A DNA stretch of 64,000 bases. Source: Trichobilharzia szidati. Lineage: Eukaryota > Platyhelminthes > Trematoda > Strigeidida > Schistosomatidae. The notes under the pieces were generated by a model that did not search any database, was not told the origin of the DNA, and saw only the letters and a list, made by a program, of their open reading frames with translations. The stretch is from positions 39,110,633-39,174,632 of the forward strand of contig OX235271.1 of the NCBI GenBank assembly GCA_944472155.2, read 5' to 3'. Made by a program: the position numbers and the translations under genes. This document shows positions 34,701 to 46,700 of the stretch, one piece after another (the first letter of the stretch is position 1; every line of letters begins with the position of its first letter).

Positions 34701-37700
34701 TATAATGGTGCAATGGTAGAATACTCGCCAACCACTCACATGGTCTGAAGTTCGATTCCCAGCCGCCACACCTATAAACCTCGCTAAGCCGGTTGTAAGC
34801 CCAGTGAAGACGCAGGGATGGGCGTAAAGCTGACAGTCTAACCCGTATTGGAACTTCGTAGCTGATGCTTAAAGCCCGATGTTCCGCTGGGAACGCATAG
34901 GAATATATAGTAGTAATACAGTCAACAGATGCGTTTTATTAAAAATTAATCATAGTATAAATTGGAAATATTTCAATCAATTTTAATGCTCTCCAACCTG
35001 ATGTTGGTTAAACCTCTTTCTGTATGGTAATCTACAAGTGATACGAACTATCTGAGATAACCGAGACTACCAAGACACAGAAAACCTCACTATCAAATTA
35101 ACAATCTACTTCTGTCCTAAGACTGACAACAGAGAACTTAGTCTGACAGCTACTGTGATAACAAACAGACTGTAAGACACTATTCATTCAAATGATAGCT
35201 GATTGTATGAGTGTAACAAAATGGTGGCCTGGTTAACATTTCGTTCTTTTAGCTCACTTGGCGGTACAGTGCCGCAGGCCTCTGGGTTGAATTCTTTCAT
35301 GAAGTCGATTTTCACTTCATCTCCAGTTATCAATTAGACTGAAGAAATTTTCATCCGTTAACATTTCATTTAATAGAGAAAAGCCAACACTATTCATTTC
35401 ATTATCTTCAGAGACCCTCAGGCCTGATCATGGAGAGTGATATGATTAACAAACTTCTAGAATAGAGTAGCACTAGTTCATTAGTGTTCAGTTTTCAATA
35501 TACGCATGAAATATGTCTTCAATTCTAATGAAGATCATTCTACACTTTTATTTAACCTGGATTATTTCTTCTTTGCTGAATTTTATACAGAAAACCTTTT
35601 CAGTACGCTATATCTTGGCTAAAAGAAGAAAAAGTCTGACGATGATTGGAAAGAAGAAACTGTCTAGAAAAGTAGCCGATATTAAATTCAGATCGTTAAG
35701 TAAGTTACCATATTCTTATTGTGTAACGTTTAGTGTGTTGAAGTTGTTGAAAGTTATGCATAAATTATTGTTTTCAACACAACGTGGTTAAGAGTTTGAA
35801 AGTTAAGGATGACGATGGATTGACTGAATAGATGTTTTCTTTTGATTTTAAGACTATTTTAAAACTTTTTTCCACCCAATGACGAATTATATTCAGTGAT
35901 TTGTGTTTTTCCATCCAGGACACAATCATGTTATGTGATGATAAGCAATTTACCTGCTTATGCAATAGCTAACTGAATTTTGTGACAGGCAACTTCAACA
36001 CAGAGAAAAAACACTGTCCTCCTTTTTTATTTCCTTATGTCGTTTCACTGAGTAATCAGTCAATGTTGTAACCAATCAACCAAATCCCTACAAACCAATA
36101 CTTGAATATCAATGAGATGCTCACTAGCGACTTGCCCTATTCAGGTAGGTAGTTACCTGGGGTTCCAGTGGGAAGTCGTGACCAGTAGGATGCAGCAGGT
36201 CGGGCGTGAGGACAAATACTTGCCAAAGACATTGGCTAGCGGTTACGCCATATCGTGAATTGGCAGAAGCTAGAACTCATGGGCCATTGGATCGGGTCCC
36301 AGTGGCTTAATGGTATACGAGCTCGCCTTGTAACCAGAAGGTCCTGGGTTCGAACCCCGGTGGGTGCGTACTGATGAAGAGTACCAAACCAAGGCGAAAT
36401 AGCCGTCCAGTACTGCTTGCAGGTTTCCCGATGGTTCTCTAACCAATATCAGCTCATGATGAAATCCTGTAACCAATCAACCAAATCCCTACAAATCAAT
36501 ACTTGAAAATCAATCATTAGTTTGCTCCATTTGTTTAAAACCCATTAAATATTGTCAAGTATTGGCTTATAGAGATTCGACTGATTTCAAGGTTGGTAGT
36601 GAAATGACTTTAGTTAGAGAACCATCGAAAACCAGAAAGAAGTACCAGACAGCTGTTTTGTGCTTATTTGTGACTTTGCATCAGTACGAATCCGAAAAAT
36701 TCACACGGGGTCGGACCCAAGACCTTTAGGTTACACGAAGACCTCATTGACTGTTCAGCCACCGATTTGGATGGAATCCAGTGGCTTATCAATTCTAACT
36801 TCTCTCATTTCGTGCTATATACCGCGACCTCCAGCTAATACCATCGGTGGGTACTTATCCTCATGCCCAACTCAGTGAACTTCGCTGGTCATGACATCCT
36901 ACTAAGACGTCAGACAACTTCATTCTATAGTCAGTTAGTGAGTCCCTGGTAAGCACTAGATTCGTTTTCAAGTGTTAATTTGAAGACTGGTCACGAAACG
37001 ACTTCAGTTAAAGAACCACCATAGAGTAGTACTGAGCAGCTGTTTCGTTCTTGTTCTGGACCCATCACCAGTGCACACCCCACGGTCCCACTAAGGATCT
37101 CCAACAAAGAATTAGGAGTCATGATTATAACTTCACTGCCTACTATCTCCAATCAACAGGAACATTTTGAAAGTCAATAAAACTTCATTTGATATTAAGG
37201 CATTTGTCTGCATGATTTTGTCATTGGTCTAGTGTACTACTCATGAATACTATGCCTATTTCTTTATATGACTATATGACATATAAGAATGATTTATTGG
37301 ACATTAGTCAACTAACTAACTGTCTACCTTTAATATTGCTCAGTACAGACTTGTTGTCGCCAGACATGAGTCCTTAAAACAGTCAATTCAATACATTACA
37401 AAAAGAAATTTTTACAAATCAACTGAATCCTTGAACAAAAATACACTTTGATTTTTACTCGTGGTCAGCTAGATCCGTTACAAAAACAATGTGCATGAAT
37501 GGAGACATGTTTTGAATGTCTTCATTAGATCAAGGATCATTTGAGATCTCCTCAATTACTATTTTTTTTTTTGTGAAAAAAAGCATGCAAATACCTATTC
37601 CCACAAAATACAAAACAAGAAAAATAGCAAAACATGTTTACCAAGGATTGATTTTTTTAAACTCAAACAAAAAGTGGACGTTATGTTTCCTTTTAGTTGG

Positions 37701-40700
37701 AATAAAAGTTTGTTTAAGGAGGCCGGGGTAGGGTAGGGTGGGGTTGGGGAGCGACCGGGTTTCAGTAGAACATGTGAACTCAAGGAATTCAGAGTCGTGT
37801 ATTTCTTCTCTATCAACTGAACTCCGAAAACTTTAATTTTCAAAACAAAACACAGTTAAAAAATTGAACAGATCTAATGTGTTGTACAAATCCAAAGAAA
37901 TAAAATTTACGGCCTAGAAATTCTCTCCTTTACACTCATGATCAATTGTTAATAATATAAGATGGGGTATTTAGTTTGTTGTTGTTGTTGAATGCTTAGT
38001 TTTGAGTGTGGAAACAAAAAACACAGGTCAGTATAACTGTCAATTTCATTGGAAAAGAAAAAAACACACAACAGTAGACAATTTCTCTTTCTCCCATATT
38101 ATACAAATTTGTTTTGATTGTTTGTTTTTGACTTGAGTTTAAGGTATTTGCAGTAGTAGTAGTACTCTAGGTGGTTGTTTGCTGTTCTCTACCTAAAGTG
38201 GAATTATTCAAAGTATCAATAGTCAAAAAAGAAAAATGTCAAATTTGATTTGAACAAAAAGACATGCAGAAAAAAACGACAACACCAACATTGTTTGTGG
38301 TAAATTGAAGTGAACAACAGTCTATCTGAAATTACTGCCAATATGTTTGGAGAGTAGTCATAAGTATTGTGTTTCTTTTTAAAAATGTTCTTAGTGGCTA
38401 CGATTTTATAAATTAGACTACTCAAACAACTTGTTCATTGTTTTGATTTTGAAGAAAAAGATCATTTAATTGAAAATTGATTAAGGCAGAAAGTATTAGA
38501 ATAGGAGCCATTTAAATATGGGTTCAATTGGATTTAATAAAGTATGCGAGAAAGTAACTGGTTTCACTGTCTGCTATTCTAGCCCATATACAAAATTTGC
38601 GAGGAAAATTTTTAAGGAAATGGAAGAAAATGCAGATGGAGTAGACACACCCTGAAGTGATCGTTAATTAAAACATCACTTGCCATGCTCTCGAGTGAAA
38701 CTCGAATGGGGAACAATGAGTTGATGATTCGCCGGTGACATGGAGGAGGTCGTGTGTGAAGAGGAGATGAAAGCTCTAGCTAAGGACGACTGAAGAGAAC
38801 AGAATGCAACAGAGATGTATTACTGAGGCCATATGTGTGTTCCAACCTGGAACTTAAGGGAATTGTAATCATAAATGCCCTAAAACCCCTAAATTACCCT
38901 GAATACTCAAAATTTACGACAAAACACTCAAAATTATTCCAAATGCTCAAAGAATTTTATCGTAATCCCCATGTTACTTTCAAATTTCCCAAAATTCCCT
39001 AATTAGGTTCTGCTGAAGAATATTGTGAAATTCAGGGTTAGAGTTAGAAACAGGGTTAAACAAAAATTTAAAAAAGGCTAAACTAATAAACTTAAATCCG
39101 ATATTAACTGATTGTCATTTGACTTGTTATATTATTATTGTTCCCTTGGGTTCCTAGTGGAACATAGGGCTTCAAATACACGTCTCCACCTGTTTCCGTC
39201 TTCTGTTGTACTTTGCACCTGCATCCATGTTAATCCATACTGTTTCAATTCCTCTTCACACGATCTCTTCCATGTCACCCTTGGACATCCTACTCGCCGC
39301 TTCCCTTTCGGGTTCCACTCGAGCTATGGCCTGACGTGCAATATCACCCAGCGGCCTCCTCAGCGAGTCCCCAGTCCATCTCCACCTTCTCCTGCATGTT
39401 TGTTGAGTAATTGGTTCTTGTTCTGTTTGTTCCCATAGTTTCTTGTTGGTGATTCTTTCCGGCCATCTGATCTTGAGTATAGAACGAAGACAGTTGTTGA
39501 TAAAGGTCTGCAACAGGCTGTTGGGAATATTCTTTGTGACCCGCCGCCAAGTTTCTGATCCGTATAGAAGAACTGACTTGACGTTTGTATTGAAAATCCG
39601 AATTTTGTTGTTGATGCTGAGTTGAGTGAGGAAGATTTCCAGATTGGTTTCAGGTTGATGAATGTGTTTCTCGCCTTCCCGATTCTCGATTTGACATCCT
39701 CGTCCGTTCCTCGTGTAGTTGAGACAATGCTCCCTAGATAAGTGAATGAAGTAACCTCTTTCAAATCCCTCCCGTTGATGGTGATTGGCGCTGGATGCTG
39801 TTGTTGTTGTTGTTGTTGGTTGGTTGGTTGGTTGGTTATTTTCATGACCTCCGTCTTGTCTATGTTCACCTGGAGTGCTGTCTTTGCTGCTTCTTCGACC
39901 AGTTTGCCAGTTTTCGCTTGTAAGTATTCGATTTTGTGTGACAGCAAACATAAATCATCCACGTCCGAAATCCAGGTCTTCTAGGTTCTTCACTTCGGTC
40001 CAGGATATCCCTGTCTTCTCGTTTCCCACTGTCTGACGCATAATCCAGCCCACCACAATTAGGAATATCATTGGTGATAATAAGCACCCTTGTCTGACTC
40101 CTGTGTTTACTCCAAACGCCTCGCTGGGTTTTCCGTTGTGGAACACTTGACATGTGCTGTTGTCGTACAGCTGTTGAATTAGGTTGTTATAAGGAGCCAG
40201 TATCCAGATGGTAGGCGTTTTCATCTTGATTATCATTCGAATCTTTCAGTCTTTGAAATATCCTCTATTATAGCATAGGACTATTCAACACTGAGACGAA
40301 ATTTTTAACTAAACATTGAATCAAGTCATCACTTGGTGTAGTTCACTACATTTTAAAAGTCTGAATCAAAATATCTAATTCTAACTGCTTATAAGTAAGT
40401 TTGTTATAATTTTTAAGTATCTAGGATTCTCAGGTATTGGTTTTGTAGGGATTTCGTCTGATTGGTTGGAGGATTTCATCATCAGCTAACATCAGTGAGA
40501 GAACTAATGGAAAGCCAGCAATTAGTACTGGACAGCCGTTTCGTCAGCTTAGTTTGGGACTCTTTATCAGTACTTACCAACTGGGTCTGCGAGCTCGCCT
40601 TGTCACCAGAAGGTCCTCTGTGTTCGAACCCTAGTGGTCGGTGTATACTGATGAAGAGTCCAAAACTGGGTTGACGAAACAGCTGTCCAGTACTCCTTGC

Positions 40701-43700
40701 AGGTTTTCCAATGGTTCTCTAATCAATGTCAGTTCATGATGAAATCGTCTAACCTATCTAAGATTTATTTATGTCAATTCAATGAACAGTTTTGGAATTT
40801 TCAAATGTATATTTCATCTAAGTTTTACTTCGTAAACAAACTAAGGGAAACTGTTTCTAGTGGATAAAAATGCTTCGATGTATAATAATTTCCCTTGTCT
40901 TTATCTTCTTCTTCTTCTCCTCCTCTTCACAGGTTCATTAAGTTCCAGCTCTAAACAAAGGAGAGAATGTGATATGCAACAATTCCAGTCAGTAGATGCA
41001 GAGTACTCTTCAAACAGGTAAGCTCACATTTTATATTACTTTTATTTCATTCTTTTATGCAAGCGAAAAGCAACAAGTTGACAGAAAAAGCACCAAAGAT
41101 AGGACTTCAGGTAAACATAGAGAAAACAGAGGTGATGAAGATTCCTGGCCAACACCGCCAACAGCAACAACAACAATAGACAACAATCAGCCAGCATAAA
41201 TGGGAGGAACCTGAAAGAAACAACCTCTTTTATCTAACGACATGGGAAGCATCGTTTCAACTACAGGCGGATGGAACTGAAGAGGATATCAAAGCAAGAA
41301 TCGGAAAAGCAAGACAAGCTTTCACTACTCTCAAGTCTGTGTGGAGGTCAACAGCACTCAGCATCAAAAATAAGATCCGGATTCTCAACTCCAACGTGAG
41401 GTCAGCGCTACTCACCATACGGATGAGAGACTTGGCCAGCGCATCATGAAGAGCATCTCAAACAAACTACAGATCTTCATTAACAGTTGTCTTCGCTCAA
41501 TACATCGCTCAAGTTCAGATGGCCGGCCAGAAAAGATCAGCAACAGGGATCTCTGGCAATGAGCAAACCAACACAGCAGGAACCGATTGTGAAACAAATA
41601 GGCAGGAAGAAATGGAGATGGATTGGCTGGCCATACTCTGAGGAAATCATCAAGTGACATCACTAGACAAGCCATTGCTCGAGTGGAACCCGAAAGGGAA
41701 GCGGCGAGTTGGTCGTCAGTGCGAAGGTGGTGTGACTTGGAGGAGGTCATGTGAAGAGGAGATGAAAGCGTGTGGGCAGACTTGGAGCCAGGTGAAGACT
41801 GTAGCAGAGAACCGAACACAATGGAGACGCACTGCTGAAGCCCTATGTTCCTCTAGGAATTAAAGGAAACAATAATAATAATAATACTTTAAGAAATCCC
41901 CTGAATTTTTCTAAAGATATTTAGAGTGATAGTTTGTATATTGTGGATGTAATCCACAGTATTATTTATTCGGTCACGGTCTGAATAACAACACTATTCC
42001 TGCTTTTCTTATGTTATCTGAGATAAATTATTTAATTCTGTTACTTTTATCGTAATTCTAGACAACATCTTCAGCGTTTACTGTGCAGAGCTGTGCAGTG
42101 AGCTTTAGCAACTTCTCATAAATGTAAAATAGCTGTGTGGTCGACTTTCTTCAGAGATTTTCCAAAAAAAACAATTTCTCTAGTTTAAGATTCAAGTACA
42201 AGTATAAGTTTGGGTTAGAAGCAAACCAGGGTTGACATTTTTAAAGGATAGCTCTCATTTATCTGACTTTAAATTCTAAATTTTAGGAGTTATTAACATG
42301 AGAGTATATACTATTGATTACTACAAGTAGTTTGCTTTCTAGGCAAATCAAGGTGACTTGAACACCGGATGGGTGGGGAGGGATGCCCATGAGGGTTATA
42401 CTCTGCCCAGAAAGCTGAATTAGTTCAAATTCTTGCAGCAGTCATAACATTTTGCTTGTTCTCTTGACTGTAAGTTATACTATCCAGTAGATCACGAATA
42501 TTTCTGTCTCCAAAGGAAACTTTGGCTTATTCTCACCTTGAATTGTGTAATTTATAAATGACGTATACGACTCTATGAGTTTTGAACAAAGCAAGAACTA
42601 CAGTTTTAGCAGAATAAAATGGTACCATCTTTTATTTCGTTGCCTTCTCGTCAGCTGCTTACAGGGCAAAGACATTATTAAAGGTATCTACAAAAACAAT
42701 TTTAACATACTTGCACAGAGTTCATTTTAAACGAAATGTAATCGATCAATATACGCATACACTAATAATATATACATATATATATATATATATGCAATAT
42801 CAAACACAATTCCGAACAATAATAATCATACACAATGAAAACTTTTCAGCCTCTCGCATTCAGATGAAAAATATCCAGTTACCATTGCAAAGAAAGACTG
42901 ATAACTGCTTCTTTCTGAATGCACAAATCAGGTTTTAGGCACTTGATGGAAAAGGCTTCAACAAACTTAAGGAGAATTGAACTCTTTTGCTTAATGATAA
43001 TTTTGAACGACTTTTCGACGTCCACCTCATGACCCGTGTCGAGGAGATGCCTGGCGATGGCACTGTTTAAAGCATTCGTTCCCTTTAGACGTAAGCTTTT
43101 TGGTACATGTTCAGAAAATCGTAGATATGCTCTTCTTTCTGTTCTTCCAATGTAACTGCTCCCGCAGATACATGTAAATTTGTATATACAGTTGGAGTTA
43201 ACATGAGAAGGATATCTATCGATTTTTGATTGCATCAAAGAGCAAGTTTTTCGAAAGACGGGAACGAGCTTAGCTGCAGGATAGGCTATGACTAGTCATG
43301 TGCTCAGCCTTCTGTTGATCATCGTTGAAATGTTTCCACCTTTATAATCAAGCTGATCTATGAGTTTTCGCTGAAAAAAACTCCGTCTTGTTTCTCACTT
43401 CTGATTTCTGTCAGACTAACACTGCATCCAGAATTAATAAATGCATTAGTTAGCCCGTTCTGAGTACAGTCAATTCACTTCACCTCTTTTTACTTTATCA
43501 TTCCTTTTTAGATCACACAGTTCATGCAGTCCAGATCATTGTAATTCAACGAGAAATAATTCAAACTACCTGTCAGCTGATGATTATACATGTTCACTAA
43601 GTAATTTCTTTAGCATCTCGGATAGACCATCGCCATCGGCAATTCTATATACGTATAATGATAAGATGATTAACGATAATGAAAATAATAATAATGACAA

Positions 43701-46700
43701 TACCATGTTGAATACTACAGAACAAAATTATCTTCAACCAATGGAGTCCTATCCAGAAATACTTGATCTTTCATTACGTAATAAAAATCTACAAACATAT
43801 GAAGAAAGCCAGAAGAATACAAATGACATTCAACAATTTAACAGGCTGTATGCAAATCCAGGAAACTATTCTGATATGAATTCAAAACCCAGAACTTTCA
43901 CTCCAATGAATGCATCTACTGCTCTCTATCCTTCATATGCTGTTACTACTACTACTAATACTGCTATGCCTAGCCAGCCAACAGTTGATACAAAGTCATT
44001 TGGTCATGAGATAGATTTAAATAATATTCTTCATGATATTTGTAGCCTATCTGTTATACAACGTAATAATAAAACTTCAGCTTATACTGATAATTTAACA
44101 AATACTACTGGTACTACTAACAATCAATTAAGTAGACTGTCAATGAATTTGCAAAATAATATGCCAAATGCAAATAAAATACTTTCTCTTCGTTCAAATA
44201 TTCCACCAGTGCTTATACAACCAAAAAAGAACTCGTATAAAGATGCACCGAAACTGATCACTTGTCCTATATCTGGTTGCAATCAAAAATTCCCATGGAA
44301 TAGTTCTTTAAAACGACACATTCTTACACATACTCGTAAGTAGTAATAATACTAACTATTCATTATATATTTTTTAATTTTTTAATATCAAAATTGGATC
44401 ACGAACTGACTTCCATTCAGAGGATCATTAAAATCTAAGTAGTACTGGACATCTGTGTTCGTCCTTGTTCAAGACTCGTCTAGTCCTGATGGAATCATCG
44501 GCACATACTAATTAAGAGTTGCAAACAAGGACGAAACGGACGTTCTCAGTACTCCTCTTTGGTTTTTAACAGTCCTTTAAATGAAGCCGTTTTGTGATCA
44601 AACCTGAAGTTGATCAGATCCCTGTAAATCAATACCTGAAAATTAATCTTAATAATGATGGTCGGAGATATAACCTGATGACAGGTTTCCAGTAATATTT
44701 TGTGAACCATGTTATTTTCAGTTGGACCAATCAAAATTAAAGATGGTTAGATTATTTCAACACTGCCTAATGTTTTCGGATGGTTTATAGTAATGACTGA
44801 AGCTTTCAAAATATTCAGCTTTCCATACCGTAATGTATACACTGAGTTAAGCACTTTTAAAGATACCAGTTGAATAATCATAAAAGTTTTATTTGTATTG
44901 CTTCATGAATATAAAGATACTATATGGTGGGTATCCTGGATTCCACTTCTAGTAGTGCGTCGGTGGCACAGCGGTAAGGAAGCTCGCCGATCATTCACAT
45001 GGTTAGAAGTTCGATCCCCGGCCGGCGCACTCCTTTACCTTGCTAAGCCAGAAATAATGCTGGTGAAGAGGGAAGGTTGGGCATGAGGCTAGCAACCCCA
45101 TCCCGTAAAATAAACACTGCTAAAGAAACTTCAAGCCACTAGCTTGAAGCCCTATGTTCCACTGGGGAACGTGAAGGAAAAAAATATGGTGGCATAGTTT
45201 TTGATAACATATAGATTCATATTGTATTGCAATTGTATTCCCAGCCATCTTCAGAGGTCAAGGTACTCGTCAAAACTATTAAACTAGACACAACTAAAAC
45301 ACACGACTTTTCACTGAGTTGATTTTTATAACCACTCATCTCTATGCAAATGAGGGGATAGAATATTTTAGGTATACTTGTGGCCAAACGTCGCCACGAC
45401 ATGGAGGGATTAAGGGACAAGTTGCAAGATTTCGCGTAACTCTGAAATACAACTAAGTGGATGTGAGAAGATTTAAAAACAAGGATCTAACTTCATCTAG
45501 ACAGTCAGTGAAAACTAGAAAGCAATGGACAGCGGTTTTCTCATGATTGGTGACTTAGAAACATACCGTAAGGACTGGAAACCAGAACCTTCAGGTTATA
45601 AGGCCAGCAATAATGATAAAACATCCTGCATAAAACTGCATATTACTAACTGATTGATTGATCGACTGATTGATTGATCGAGATGAGTAGTTGAATAGCA
45701 CTCAATATGGCTGGGAAATACTACCAGGTTGATTTGAGTAGTACTCAACTATACATCTCATTCAATGAGTATGCATACTCATTTTTATGCATTTGTGCTT
45801 ACTTTTTTCGATTGCCATTTATAGTATCAAGGAGATCACAGACTGTGATCTGAACAGTGTGATTTCCAAAGGAAACTGTGAGAAAAATTTCACCCCTCTA
45901 ACTGCGTACATGACAAATTACTAACTAATTTTTTTTCGACTTCTCTCCTGAATGATGAGGATTGAGACTGAGTTGATAGTAATACATAGACTTCATGAAG
46001 ATCTCAGAAAAATGTTGGCAGTCGATGTTAATCTGCCTCAAAGGAAAGATGATACAACCAGAGTCAAGGACATGATTGTGTTATCGAGTCGATTGGTTAT
46101 TCCGTTAAAATTAATGATTTTTTTTTAACGGTTTGCATGCTTTAATGTATTTTAATCAATTCCTTTTGCTTGAGAACTACTCTGTATACATGGATAACTT
46201 TTTAAATAGCTTTCACAGGTTTTTGAAAATTACTACATGAGTTGTGTAGTTAAATATGTCTAAGGGTAAATATAAGACACATTGCTGGGTCATTGAACAA
46301 ATAGTATTATGAGGGATCTAGAATTTCGACATATTTCTTCTATTATATTTGAACAAGACAATTATACGTCTCATCCAACAGCTGTACGACAATGCTGCAT
46401 ACCAAGTAGTCCACAAAGGGAAACTTACGGAATCCTTCGAAGTAAGGACAGGAGTAAGACAAGGCTGCCTACTATCGCCAATGATTTTCCTGATTGTAGT
46501 AGACTGAATAATGCGACAAACAGCCGGTCGGGCAATGAGGAAACAGGCATAAAATGGACTCACACAAAAAACTTGGAGGACCTAGACTTCGCTGATGATA
46601 TATGTCTGATTTCCCACAAACTGGAAGATATGCAAGCGAAAAGCAACAAGTTGGTAGAAGAAGCATCCAGAGAAGATAGGACTTCAGGTGAACATAGAGA

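Noticed and set aside
35604..35699. Alternative acceptor (TTTTCAG) for exon 5
   Set aside because: A 96-nt exon would leave the next exon out of frame.
36303..36375. Functional tRNA gene
   Set aside because: A and B boxes are present, but the anticodon arm does not fold properly and the unit recurs many times as part of family B.
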